The notes: generated by a model not told the origin, from the sequence alone. 64,000 nucleotides of DNA from an uncultured Prevotellaceae bacterium (GCA_900316285.1 ONCG01000030.1:1-64000); one strand, 5' to 3'; counted from the stretch's first letter, positions 1 through 7,399 are shown. A program made the numbers and translations.

Positions 1-1
1 T

Positions 2-73
2 CGCCTGATTTGGGACTTCTTCCGCCACTTCTCTCGTGACATGGAAACCAAGAAGCTGAATTATACAGAATAA
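2..73 (+). CDS. C-terminal end of an esterase-like CDS (partial)
   Basis: Only the last 23 codons and a TAA stop are inside the window; the gene starts upstream. The visible tail contains WDFFRHFSRD, which resembles the C-terminus of secreted poly(3-hydroxybutyrate)-depolymerase-like alpha/beta hydrolases, but this is too little for a firm family call. The next gene begins 37 bp downstream on the same strand, so the two may be co-transcribed. Confidence 0.45.
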   Translation, partial: RLIWDFFRHFSRDMETKKLNYTE

Positions 74-110
74 AGAATTTGACAAAACTTATTGAATATA
101 TAATCACGAA

Positions 111-995
111 ATGAAACGAACGAAACTCCTGACCATCGTCATCATTCAACTGCTGACGAGTCTGCACCTCATGGCTCAGACCGACCCTGTGTTTAAAATG
201 GAAAAAGACAACGGGCACTTTTTCCTTCAGACTACCGTGAACGGCATCGATGCCCATATGATGCTCGAGAGTGGCGTGCCTGGATTGATGATGAGTGAGG
301 CGTTCTATGAAGCGCACAAGGACTCTCTGAAGATGGAGCTGACGCCGTGTGCAGAGCGAATACGCTATCTTCATGGGATGCACAACGTCAAGTTCACTGG
401 TCACGCCCGTCTTCGCATCGGCGATGCCCTCTTCGATGGTCCCGTCAAGGTTGCTGATGGCGACCACAAGCTCTTGCTGCCCATCAACATGCTTCGCCAT
501 GCTTCCGACAACAGCAGTGTTGTCCGTTTGGACCTCGCCAACAACGAAATCAGCGTCTGCAGCCAAGCCCATCTGCCGGAACTCATCGACGGTGCCACCG
601 CCCTCGACCTCACCTTTAACAAATGGTCGATGCCAGTGGTCAACACCGTGTTGAGCATGAACGTCGAAGGTCGGAGGGTCAACCTGCCCGGGAATTTCAT
701 TGTCGACATGGGAAACGGCTCGCTCCTCTTCCTCAATAAAAGCCAGGCCAGCGTCGTGAAGGCGTTGGCCGACGGCAAGGTAAATCTGAAACAAGCCTAC
801 GACAAGAACGGAAAGGTCGTGGCAGAAGGCATTTTCGCAGAGCAGCTCATCATTTGTGGCCGCACCTACCATTCCGTTTCCGTCGGTGTCTCCCAGTTCA
901 AGTCGCTGGAAGAATGTGGCTTCTTAGGATTGAAGTTCTTCACCATGCCCGCCGTCTTCGACTTCGATCATCACAAGATGTATCTTTGCCGATAA
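111..995 (+). CDS. Secreted retropepsin-like (clan AA) aspartic protease homologue, degenerate
   Basis: The 294-residue protein has a signal peptide (residues 1-23, ending LMAQ) and is probably periplasmic or surface exposed. Two half-domains resemble those of clan AA aspartic proteases: a beta-rich stretch with LESG at about 52-55 and a second with FIVDMGNGS at 197-204, where active enzymes carry D-[TS]-G. The first catalytic aspartate appears to be Glu and the second triad reads DMG, so catalysis is doubtful. Proteins of this kind are common in Bacteroidales and mostly uncharacterised. The fold is inferred from motif spacing. Confidence 0.6.
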   Translation: MKRTKLLTIVIIQLLTSLHLMAQTDPVFKMEKDNGHFFLQTTVNGIDAHMMLESGVPGLMMSEAFYEAHKDSLKMELTPCAERIRYLHGMHNVKFTGHARLRIGDALFDGPVKVADGDHKLLLPINMLRHASDNSSVVRLDLANNEISVCSQAHLPELIDGATALDLTFNKWSMPVVNTVLSMNVEGRRVNLPGNFIVDMGNGSLLFLNKSQASVVKALADGKVNLKQAYDKNGKVVAEGIFAEQLIICGRTYHSVSVGVSQFKSLEECGFLGLKFFTMPAVFDFDHHKMYLCR

Positions 996-1036
996 CCTCT
1001 GCCCACCTTTTAACGCCATCGCATTTGACCCAGAAA

Positions 1037-1122
1037 ATGTAGGGACGCGGCGTGCCGCGTTTGTGGAGCAAGCCGGTAGCGACAAACACTCAACTGTAGG
1101 GGCAGACCCCCGTGTCTGCCCG
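1037..1122. repeat. Dispersed hairpin repeats downstream of the protease homologue
   Basis: Two repeat types lie side by side. The first reads GTAGGGACGCGGCGTGCCGC (internal hairpin GCGGC/GCCGC) and recurs near 24331, 24418 and 61246-61321. The second reads GTAGGGGCAGACCCCCGTG followed by TCTGCCCG and recurs near 4709, 5061, 6796, 9993, 28488 and 28560. They lie in the gap between convergent genes. Confidence 0.7.
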
Positions 1123-1158
1123 ACAAATGGAGTTGATTGCAGGAGCACTAGGCTTGCA

Positions 1159-1386
1159 TCAAGGATGATTGACAGTTCTCCAAAATGAATTGATGAGATT
1201 GCAGTCTTTCGTTTTCTCTATGTATTGTTTTGCTTTCCTCTTTTTACCACGCATGTGATAAAGATAAGCTAAATGCACATAAGCATCTTTCTGAGTTATA
1301 AGTCTCAGATAGGTCTCCCGAGATATGTTGCGATTTAGCTCGAAGTACTCTTCGGGCGTTACGTTATGGTCAAATATCGTTTCCAT
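1159..1386 (-). CDS. Small hypothetical protein downstream of hepT-like gene
   Basis: This 75-residue soluble protein has no family I recognise. It is rich in charged and aromatic residues and looks helical, with a TPR-like stretch (AYVHLAYLYHMRGKKRKAKQ, about residues 35-54) that could form one helical hairpin. It starts 57 bp after the hepT-like stop on the same strand, so it could be the last gene of the MntA/HepT operon. No clear promoter is visible in the gap. Confidence 0.5.
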   Translation of the reverse strand: METIFDHNVTPEEYFELNRNISRETYLRLITQKDAYVHLAYLYHMRGKKRKAKQYIEKTKDCNLINSFWRTVNHP

Positions 1387-1443
1387 CTGGCTGCAAATAA
1401 TCCATAATTGTTGATCAAGCGCGAAAACAATAAATCAGGCCAA

Positions 1444-1941
1444 TTATAAGCTATTGACAATTTCTTCCTTGAGCCCAGTAATCTCGACAATTTCCGCAAC
1501 GGAATAACCTTTGGCCTTCATCTTGCGGGCAGCCTTTACCAAAGCCTCTTCATCTGAATCGTCAAAGTCGTCAGGAGCAGACTCCCATTTCTCCCAGTCG
1601 GTTTCTGCAAGATACTTTTCAACTTGCTGTCGCAACACAGGAATATCGTTTACAGCTGTATCGTACAGCGTAGCAGAAACAACATTGGCATAATCGTGTA
1701 CTAACACATGTCGCATGCCTTGCACTATTTTCCATGGAGTGGCAGGATGAAGAATCTTGAAAGCCTTAGTCAACATATAGGCAGCCTCACCTACTACCTC
1801 AACGTTCTTCATGACTGAGTAGTAAGTGCGTTTATCCGACACCAGCTTTTCATAGTCGAAACCCTCTATGAGCATCGTCACATTGTCGGCATACTCTATG
1901 ATGTCCTGCAACCGCCCTTTATCCCTCGCTCTTTCTCTCAT
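1444..1941 (-). CDS. hepT: HepT-like RNase toxin (DUF86) with C-terminal extension
   Basis: HEPN-domain toxin of the MntA/HepT type. The signature R-X4-H-X-Y is visible as RHVLVHDY (R77, H82, Y84). In the family this motif forms the RNase site, and the antitoxin MntA AMPylates the Tyr. The protein is 165 residues, longer than the usual 110-140. After the HEPN domain is an acidic linker (DDFDDSDEE) and about 30 residues ending KGYSVAEIVEITGLKEEIV, a helix-turn-helix-like tail reminiscent of the C-termini of Rpn/PDDEXK proteins. The start overlaps the 3' end of the mntA gene by 23 bp, which implies translational coupling. Confidence 0.85.
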   Translation of the reverse strand: MRERARDKGRLQDIIEYADNVTMLIEGFDYEKLVSDKRTYYSVMKNVEVVGEAAYMLTKAFKILHPATPWKIVQGMRHVLVHDYANVVSATLYDTAVNDIPVLRQQVEKYLAETDWEKWESAPDDFDDSDEEALVKAARKMKAKGYSVAEIVEITGLKEEIVNSL

Positions 1942-2227
1942 AAATCAGCTTTTTATCACGGTTAGCAGTTTCTGCGGCGTATGGGCGCAACGACCCTTCT
2001 TCCACTAAGTCCACTTCACGTCCAAGCAACTCCTTTAAGTCCATATACATACCTCCCATCGTGAAAAGTGTAAATGGTTTTCCTGATCGATCAGGAACAA
2101 AAAGGATGTCAACATCGCTTTGTGGCGTCTCCTCGCCTCGTGCGAAGGAGCCGAAAAGCCATGCCTTCAAGACGGGCTGAGTCTTGAAGTAGTCGGCAAT
2201 GGTCTGTTGAATCATCTGGCTACTCAT
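1919..2227 (-). CDS. mntA: MntA-like nucleotidyltransferase antitoxin
   Basis: This 102-residue minimal nucleotidyltransferase has GSFARGE at 26-32, SDVD at 37-40 and a third carboxylate in EVDLVEE (D73): the GSX10DXD polymerase-beta-type active site. In MntA/HepT systems it transfers AMP to the HEPN toxin tyrosine and neutralises it. It is first in the operon and overlaps the toxin gene. A Bacteroidetes promoter lies directly upstream. All catalytic residues are intact, so the pair is probably functional. Confidence 0.88.
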   Translation of the reverse strand: MSSQMIQQTIADYFKTQPVLKAWLFGSFARGEETPQSDVDILFVPDRSGKPFTLFTMGGMYMDLKELLGREVDLVEEGSLRPYAAETANRDKKLIYERKSEG

Positions 2228-2254
2228 GTTCGCATCAGTTTAGTATTCTGCGTG

Positions 2255-2262
2255 CAAATATA
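2255..2262 (-). promoter_or_regulatory. Promoter -7 box (TATATTTG) of mntA-hepT
   Basis: Read on the minus strand, TATATTTG is preceded 22 bp earlier by TTTGC, the Bacteroidetes -7/-33 arrangement. It lies 28 bp upstream of the mntA start. Confidence 0.65.
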
Positions 2263-2776
2263 CGAAAAAAACTGCAAAACGGTTGCAAATCAAGCAAAAA
2301 AAGTAATGGGGCGTGTTTGGAAGGAGCGGAAGTCCGCAACCAGATTGCCGAAATCATTCGAAGCTCATAAGTGAAGGAGTAGGAAAAGGCCAATAAGCTA
2401 ACCACCCTAGGTGGTATGACTCAACCTTTGAAACGAGAAAAAAGCGGGAAAGAATTGGTATTGCCGATGTGTGTTAACAAATATAAAACGGGCGATGCTG
2501 GCGCTGGAAGCATCAGGACGGTGATGGCAGCGATCTATGAGTGCTTCTGAGTCAAAAGGTTAGGGGCCGATGCCTTGAGAAATGGTTGATGTGGGAGACG
2601 GCGGGAAGTGTCAAAAAATCTCAGTTAATAATTGAAAACGGGGATCTTTTTCAGGGGCGAAGTTTTGGAGGGAAGCAGAATTTTTGCTACCTTCGCCGGC
2701 GATAATCTTCATGAAGAACTCCACCCCGACCCTGACGAGCAGGGACGGGTGAACAATGAAATGAGGAGAATAAAAA
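2263..2776. other. 514-bp intergenic stretch upstream of the HIRAN gene
   Basis: I see no credible gene here. It contains a small hairpin CCACCCTAGGTGG (2402-2414) and, near 2688, TACCTTCG preceded by TTTTGG at about -33, a plausible but imperfect promoter for the gene at 2777. Confidence 0.4.
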
Positions 2777-4033
2777 ATGGAAAAACAAGAACTACACATC
2801 GTAGCACTGCCTTACTACGAGGTTGGTGCGTGCCTCGACGAATTCATGTCGGAGGCTATAGGACGGGCGATGACGCTGAAGCCGGAGCCCACGAACCCTG
2901 TTGATGCGAATGCCATTCGTGCCTACGACTGGCAGGGACGCCACATCGGCTACGTGGCATCGTGTAACCTGGAGCTGGCATGGCAGCTGCTGCGCGGCAG
3001 CGGCCGTCCCTCGTTGCGCGGCAGCGCCGTTGCGGTGAACAAGGAACACAAGTGCGTGACGTTCTGTTGCGAGGTGGAAACGGTGGGCGAGGTGGAGGAC
3101 ATCTACCCACAGGGACCGTTTACCGAGTGGATCTACACCGGTCCGCTGCTGAAGCCCACGCAGGTGATGACAACGCTGGAGTATATGCCCGAGGAGCTTT
3201 GGGCACGACTCGACGAGCGACACGAGTGGGACGACTGCAAGCGCGAAGACTTCCTGGCGCTGCTCGAGCGGTTCTGCACGCTCTCGCAGTACGACATCAG
3301 TGGCGACATGGAGGACTATCGCCGTCGCCTCTACCTGCGGTTGATGGAAACCGACGACGAGGCGCTGCATGGTCTGGCCGACGAGTTGCGCATGTCCATT
3401 GGCCGCATGGGCCGCAGCCTGAAGGGCGGTGATATTCTCAACTACTGGCTCGACGTGCTGTCATCGCCACGAACGGTGTCGGCACTGCTTCCCATCAGCA
3501 AGAACTACGACGTGGAAGAGGTGCGCTCGCAGCTCGAAAACTTCCCCGAAGAACTCTACGACATTTGGCTCCATGACCGCGGACAGTTCATCCAGAAGGT
3601 GCGCTACCTGCACATTCAAAGCGAAGTGCTGTGGCGGCTGGTGTCGGGAATCGCCTTCGTGGAGATCATGACAAGGCGAGAGGAGGAGCGGCTGGCCGAC
3701 GAGCTGCAGGAGGAATCGGAAGGGCGTGGGGCGTCGGCGCATCACCGCATGGTGCCAAGGGCGCTGAAGTCGCAACGCGCCGAGGAGCTGATGGATTGCC
3801 TGATGGATGCCTGCATGCTCGACGAGGACTGGCAGCCGAAGGGTCTGTCGGGAACGCAGCGGGCACTGGTGGCTCGAACCCTTGGCACCAAGCTGGGCAT
3901 CAGCGATGTGTGGCAGGTGTTCGGTCGTCTGTGGAACATGAAGCCCGAAACGCTCCGGTCGTTGTTCAACAAAGCCCTCGACCAGAAAAAGTCGCTGGCT
4001 TTCCAAGGCCGGCTGGCAGAGTTTCTGAATTAG
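2777..4033 (+). CDS. HIRAN-domain protein of unknown function
   Basis: This 418-residue protein has no signal peptide. The N-terminal ~100 residues fit a HIRAN domain: the segment PTNPVDANAIRAYDWQGRHI followed by GYVA is the typical strand-turn core, and the family (also found in Rad5/HLTF helicases) binds DNA ends. The remaining ~300 residues are helical, acidic and arginine-rich, with no helicase motif or known enzyme signature. It stands alone on the plus strand between accessory modules. HIRAN proteins in Bacteroidales are often linked to mobile or phage-derived DNA; a DNA-binding or repair role is inference. Confidence 0.65.
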   Translation: MEKQELHIVALPYYEVGACLDEFMSEAIGRAMTLKPEPTNPVDANAIRAYDWQGRHIGYVASCNLELAWQLLRGSGRPSLRGSAVAVNKEHKCVTFCCEVETVGEVEDIYPQGPFTEWIYTGPLLKPTQVMTTLEYMPEELWARLDERHEWDDCKREDFLALLERFCTLSQYDISGDMEDYRRRLYLRLMETDDEALHGLADELRMSIGRMGRSLKGGDILNYWLDVLSSPRTVSALLPISKNYDVEEVRSQLENFPEELYDIWLHDRGQFIQKVRYLHIQSEVLWRLVSGIAFVEIMTRREEERLADELQEESEGRGASAHHRMVPRALKSQRAEELMDCLMDACMLDEDWQPKGLSGTQRALVARTLGTKLGISDVWQVFGRLWNMKPETLRSLFNKALDQKKSLAFQGRLAEFLN

Positions 4034-4149
4034 AAACCTCCCCCCGGGGTGGAAGGTTAAGAACAGTTCAGATGCGCTACGCGCAGTTTAGAACGGTTTA
4101 GAACCCCAACCCATTCGCCACCGCAGGGTAGGGAGAGGGGCACGTGCGA

Positions 4150-4211
4150 AACAGCTTTATTCGCCCGCAGGGCTTTACACGGCAGCAGGCTTTACACAGC
4201 AGCTCTGCTGC
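4150..4211. repeat. Short mini-hairpin array between convergent genes
   Basis: Mini-hairpins such as GCAGCTCTGCTGC are separated by TTTACAC, the same organisation (opposite orientation) as the arrays at 26139-26380 and 39748-39902. It abuts the stop codon of the M15 peptidase gene. Confidence 0.6.
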
Positions 4212-4544
4212 TCACATCTGTACGTGCACCCACACGCTGTGGCCCTTCTTTTCTATAATGGCCTTGTCGACGTTTGGATTTTGTCTCAATATGTCAAAGA
4301 TCACTTTTGCATAGTCAAGGTTGTCGCAATGAATGTCGGCAGCCTTGCCTTGCAGGTGTCGGGAATTCGGTACGCCCCCGACTCGGGCGTTCAGTCGCTT
4401 CGAGCGATACCCGCTATTGATGTAGACGGGTGCGCCTAGAGTATCTCTTAACGGTTGCAGCACGAGGACGCAAAGCTTCTGCAGGTTCTGCACCACCTCC
4501 AGCGTCGGTGTGTCTTGCAACCCCTTGTGGCTCGTCGCCACCAT
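4212..4544 (-). CDS. Peptidase M15-family protein (phage-type endolysin/carboxypeptidase)
   Basis: Zinc peptidase of the M15 (VanY/DacA-like) family, expected to cleave peptidoglycan peptides. The metal-site pattern is visible: SGYRS (44-48), SRHLQGKAAD (61-70, His and Asp ligands) and WVHV near the C-terminus (third His). At 110 residues it is shorter than usual. The same frame continues upstream as GKLSKNFTLEE, the standard start of homologues (usually M-K-L-S-K-N-F-T-L), but its ATG is displaced by two bases (ATGGGAAG), so a start-proximal frameshift is likely and the internal ATG at 4544 is the first usable one. It belongs to the M15-smalltalk-HU cassette on this strand. Confidence 0.75.
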   Translation of the reverse strand: MVATSHKGLQDTPTLEVVQNLQKLCVLVLQPLRDTLGAPVYINSGYRSKRLNARVGGVPNSRHLQGKAADIHCDNLDYAKVIFDILRQNPNVDKAIIEKKGHSVWVHVQM

Positions 4545-4584
4545 CTCCTCTAACGTGAAATTCTTACTTAACTTCCCATTAATC

Positions 4585-4830
4585 GTCCATTCGCTCGGCT
4601 CTGCCGCTTTCGTAGCACAGCGGAGAAAGAATTTTTCATTAATAAATTTTTGAATGATTTTGAATCAGATTTTTGAAAGATTTTGAGGCCGATAGGCCGA
4701 CCCCTTCTTGTTCGGGCAGACGACCTCCCCCAGCCCCTCCGAAGGAGGGTAGCAATAGGGTCTGCCCCTACGTTTGGATGTCGACAACGCTGGTGCGCGA
4801 CTCCCCTCCTTCGGAGGGGCGGGGGAGGTT
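4585..4830. repeat. Composite dispersed-repeat block between M15 and smalltalk genes
   Basis: The block contains GCTCGGCTCTGCCGCTTTCG followed by CGGAGAAAGAA (recurring near 6277, 6599, 6920, 8482, 31260, 46501 and 61159), an AT-rich TTTTGAATNATTTTGAAT stretch (recurring near 6740, 7425 and 9895), and a GGGCAGAC...GTCTGCCCCTAC pair with CCTCCTTCGGAGGGG hairpins. Confidence 0.6.
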
Positions 4831-5007
4831 TCATACTAGCGTGCTGAGGTGATGAAGCCAGCCGGTTCCCACGATGGTGCCGCCCAAGAGGGCAACACCT
4901 TCGGCAGGGGCACCGGAAGCGGCGGTGGTCACTGACAGCGTCGAGCCGATGGCGGTGAGAATCGCCACGATGAGCTGGATGATGTACTTAATGGTTTCCT
5001 TCTTCAT
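4831..5007 (-). CDS. Smalltalk-like small membrane protein
   Basis: This 58-residue protein begins MKKETIKYIIQLIVAILTAI, the signature of Bacteroidales smalltalk proteins: a short N-terminus followed by one transmembrane helix (about residues 8-27). The tail is glycine/alanine rich and longer than in the usual 30-40-residue members. Smalltalk genes typically sit beside an M15 peptidase or amidase gene and an HU-like DNA-binding gene, exactly as here. The function of the family is unknown. The stop codon lies at the edge of a repeat, so the tail after about residue 30 may be derived from read-through. Confidence 0.8.
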   Translation of the reverse strand: MKKETIKYIIQLIVAILTAIGSTLSVTTAASGAPAEGVALLGGTIVGTGWLHHLSTLV

Positions 5008-5060
5008 TTTGATTTTTGATTTCTGATTGTTTTAATTGTTAATACTGTTGTTTTTAACGT

Positions 5061-5145
5061 AGGGCAGACATGGGGGTCTGCCCTTACGCTTGTTTTGTCG
5101 CTACCACCCCTTACCCCTCCTCCCCGGAGGAGGGGACTACGCAGG
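5061..5145. repeat. Dispersed repeats upstream of the smalltalk gene
   Basis: A copy of the GTAGGGGCAGAC-type hairpin repeat (5061-5091) is followed by GTCGCTACCACCCCTTACCC and CCTCCTCCCCGGAGGAGGGG, which recur near 26735-26780 and 45788-45910. Confidence 0.6.
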
Positions 5146-5246
5146 GTGTTTTGTTGTTGGTTTATCGCGAATTCTGTTCATTTTTTGTTTTTTAGTGGTT
5201 CATTTTGTTGTTTTCGGATTCTCTGAGAAGCATATCTCCCCACAGC

Positions 5247-5378
5247 GGGGAGTTATGCTTTCGGAGTCGGGGATGCATGCTTTCCAACTTGGGGAGCTAT
5301 GCTTTCCGAGTCGGGGATGTATGCTTTCCAACGTGGGGAGTTATGCTTTCCGAGTCGGGGATGCATGCTTTCCGAGAG
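5247..5378. repeat. Six-copy 22-bp tandem array (AGCAT-core family)
   Basis: Six exact 22-bp units alternate two variants (GGGGAGTTATGCTTTC and GGGGATGCATGCTTTC as first 16 bases). On the reverse strand each carries GAAAGCATANCTCCCC. The unit just upstream (5228-5246) is in the opposite orientation and creates a hairpin. Arrays with the same period and core occur at 37105-37280 and 56675-56740. The period is not a multiple of three and no gene is supported here. Confidence 0.85.
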
Positions 5379-5399
5379 AGACCCTGCTCCCCTCGAGGG

Positions 5400-5478
5400 G
5401 CGACTGGGGTCTTTAGAGCAGCCATCGATATGGCTGCGGCCCCACAAAGGGGAGCGAATCCCCCATTCGCGACGGAGG
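5400..5478. repeat. Structured ~80-bp dispersed repeat, copy 1
   Basis: The sequence CGACTGGGGTCTTTAGAGCA continues through a hairpin (GCAGCCAT CGAT ATGGCTGC) to GGGGAGCGAATCCCCCATTC. An almost identical copy lies inverted at 26526-26604, where the hairpin reads GCAGCCAC CGGT GTGGCTGC, a compensatory change in the stem. Confidence 0.8.
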
Positions 5479-5500
5479 GAGGGTTGGGTGGTGGTGCCCT

Positions 5501-5944
5501 TTAAGGCTCCTGTTCGTCCTTGTCGACGTCGTTCTCATTGGTCTCTTCTACCTGGAGACCCATGAGGAGGGACTTCATGCGGTTGCCGGTGGCGGCATCG
5601 ACCTCGATTTCAGGAAGGAAGTTCACTCGTGCACCGACGAGGTGCTTCGAGGCACTCCAGTCCTTGGCGGTGTCGGCGGGCTTGGTCTTCAGGCCGATCT
5701 TGAACGACCCGAGGCCTTCGATCTTGACGCGGTTGGAGTCCTGAAGCCATTCCTTCAGCACATTCACCATCTCCTCAAGAACGGCCTTCACGTCGGATGA
5801 CTTCACCGACACGTTCTCCTGAATCTTTGCGGCCATCAGCTTTAGAGTCTTGGGCTTCTTGGAGTACACCGCACGGGCGTACCACTTACCGCGATTCTTC
5901 GACTCTGCACGATTGTCCTGATACAAAACGTAACGTACTGCCAT
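5501..5944 (-). CDS. HU-like DNA-binding protein (Bacteroidetes HU-HIG type)
   Basis: This 147-residue member of the DNABII/HU-like superfamily, in the form common in Bacteroidales, has an N-terminal WYARAVYSKK segment, a central helical part with LMAAKIQENVSVKSSDVKAV (about 36-55) and a beta-arm segment VKIEGLGSFKIGLKTK (about 92-107). The C-terminus is acidic (NENDVDKDEQEP). It probably binds and bends DNA; its regulatory targets are unknown. It has its own promoter and a structured leader of about 155 nt that is repeated in front of another gene at 10554. It is first of the HU-smalltalk-M15 set, though repeats separate the three genes. Confidence 0.85.
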   Translation of the reverse strand: MAVRYVLYQDNRAESKNRGKWYARAVYSKKPKTLKLMAAKIQENVSVKSSDVKAVLEEMVNVLKEWLQDSNRVKIEGLGSFKIGLKTKPADTAKDWSASKHLVGARVNFLPEIEVDAATGNRMKSLLMGLQVEETNENDVDKDEQEP

Positions 5945-6016
5945 AGTTCTGATTGTTTTTTAGTGGTTAATAGTTTTGTTCCGAGGCAACATCCACTCTT
6001 CAGATGTGCGAGGGAA

Positions 6017-6116
6017 AAGTGTGGTGCAAGGCGAAGGCAGAGCCGAGCTCGCTCGAGCTATGCTGAGCCGCAGCCCATACTCGCCGTTGCATCTCAAATG
6101 CGACGGCAAAGTTACG
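6017..6116 (-). promoter_or_regulatory. Promoter and structured 5' leader of the HU-like gene (copy 1)
   Basis: On the minus strand TAACTTTG (6107-6114) is preceded by TTGC about 19 bp earlier, so transcription should start near 6100. The transcript then begins with a hairpin CCGTCGCA...TGCAACGG and continues through GCTGCGGCTCAGC and GCTCGAGCGAGC helices, closed by GGCGA/TCGCC. About 100 bp are nearly identical to 10626-10725, including the promoter. Confidence 0.65.
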
Positions 6117-6224
6117 CATAATTCTTACGGTTTGCAACTTTGGGGCTCGAAACGGCCACTATTTAACACTTCGTTAACACTTGAGGCCTTCGCAAGTTTT
6201 TATTGGAAACATTTTGCCGCAGAT

Positions 6225-6412
6225 TCCGCAGATTTCTCAGATTTTTTATCATGTTTTTAAAAACAACTTATACCGCTCGGCTTTGCCGCTTTAGTAGCAC
6301 AGCGGAGAAAGAACTCTTTTTTCTGCCCACAGATTCCACAGATTACTCAGATTATTTTTCTTCAACAGAAATTATCATGAATTCCCATGAATTTATCAGA
6401 AATTCTTTTTTT
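6225..6412. repeat. CACAGATT-type dispersed repeats
   Basis: Two partial copies of the motif GCAGATTCCGCAGATTT / CACAGATTCCACAGATTA are followed by TCATGAATTCCCATGAATTT. The second block recurs at 9601-9689, in both cases directly left of the structured element described next. No gene is seen. Confidence 0.6.
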
Positions 6413-6413
6413 G

Positions 6414-6583
6414 CGGATGATACGAACGAAATCGGACAGAGGAGGGCGATTCCGCGAACGGAATCTTACGTTTGACTGAGGTTTGCATTGACAAACTCGT
6501 TTGTCATGACAACCTCCGTCAGACGTAGACCGATGGTGAGCATCACCATCTCCTCCTCTGTTCAATTTCATTCGTCTCATCCG
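6414..6583. repeat. Structured inverted-repeat-bounded element, copy 1
   Basis: This 170-bp element is bounded by imperfect ~30-bp inverted repeats (CGGATGATACGAACGAAAT / CGGATGAGACGAATGAAAT). Inside are a hairpin GATTCCGCGAACGGAATC (6448-6465), a long stem capped by the perfect palindrome TGACAAACTCGTTTGTCA (6489-6506) and a hairpin GATGGTGAGCATCACCATC. In the second copy at 9690-9845 the internal part has the opposite orientation. Confidence 0.75.
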
Positions 6584-6978
6584 AGTGTTCGTGAAAAAAG
6601 TTCTTTCTCCGACAAACTACGAAAGCGGCAAAGCCGAGCGGTTCGTGTTGTTCGTGTTGTCTTTAAATAAATAATTCATGAAAAATTCATGTTCAATTCA
6701 TGGAAATTCATGTTTATAAATATCCGTGGAGCAAAAACATTTTGATGAATTTTGAATTAAATTTTTGAACAATTTCTCGCGAAGCGATCCCTCCTTGTTC
6801 GGGCAGACACAGGGGTCTGCCCCTACGGTTGGATGTCGACAACGCTGGGTGCAAACCTTTTGAACGCGCGAAGCGCTTTGAACCGCTGCGCAGCAGTTTT
6901 GAACGCAGCTTTGCTGCTTTGCGCTCGGCTTTGCCGCTTTCGTAGCGCTGCGGAGAAAGAACTCCGCGCTCCGCGCGG
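6584..6978. repeat. Repeat-only intergenic stretch with mini-hairpins
   Basis: No gene is seen. It holds GCAAAGCCGAGCGG- and GGAGAAAGAACTC-type repeat pieces, ATCCGTGGAGCAAAAACATT (also at 9870), a GGGCAGAC/GTCTGCCC hairpin (6796-6825) and a mini-hairpin series (GCGCGAAGCGC, GCTGCGCAGC, GCAGCTTTGCTGC) separated by TTTGAAC at 6858-6930. The block ends exactly at the stop codon of the gene at 6979. Confidence 0.6.
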
Positions 6979-7398
6979 TTATCCATAGCGCCAGCTATAG
7001 TAGTCCTGCGCATCACGGAAGCCGTGGCTTTCCCACTCGTCTTCGTAGCTGTCCTGCAGCTGCTCTAGCAGGTTGGAGAGCAGGTCGCTCATCGAGAGGT
7101 TTGCGTTCAGATACTCCACGACGGCTTGTTCCAAGCTGTCGTAGTACTTCCAGCGGCCAGCCTTGCCTTTGCCGCCGGAGATCTCTACTTCCAGCGTGTT
7201 GTCTCCGATGTGCGGCCAGCAGGCCCACACCTGCACATCGTACTCCTTGCCGCCATATTCATACTTGATGCAGGCAGTACATGAGTGGCTTCTCGAGCCA
7301 CTCTCCTCGCAATAGTCCCACTCAAACGAATCGTTGAGTTCATAGATGGCATCGGTGAGGCGTTCGCCGATGTCAGTTATAATATCGTTTCTTTTCAT
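6979..7398 (-). CDS. Hypothetical protein (139 aa)
   Basis: This soluble, acidic protein is not of a family I recognise. It starts with a helical segment (RNDIITDIGERLTDAIYELN), followed by a beta-like segment with two cysteines (SHSCTACIKYEYGGKEYDVQ) and a strand-turn VWACWPHIGDNTLEVEI, then a helical acidic C-terminus (residues 90-139) ending DYYSWRYG. Similar small proteins accompany the HU/DUF6291/SH3-barrel genes of Bacteroidales integrated elements, but that association is from memory and the function is unknown. The neighbours are on the same strand but separated by repeat blocks, so an operon is not certain. Confidence 0.6.
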   Translation of the reverse strand: MKRNDIITDIGERLTDAIYELNDSFEWDYCEESGSRSHSCTACIKYEYGGKEYDVQVWACWPHIGDNTLEVEISGGKGKAGRWKYYDSLEQAVVEYLNANLSMSDLLSNLLEQLQDSYEDEWESHGFRDAQDYYSWRYG

Positions 7399-7399
7399 A

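Noticed and set aside
2611-2904. Small open frames in the 2.3-2.8 kb gap
   Set aside because: No family, no promoter, overlapping both strands and the HIRAN gene start.
5247-5378. CRISPR-like array
   Set aside because: Units are contiguous 22-bp repeats with no unique spacers, and no cas gene is present in the window.
5090-5565. Repetitive proteins translated from the 22-bp array
   Set aside because: The open frames in several phases exist only because of the repeat; the period is not a multiple of three and no start or promoter supports them.
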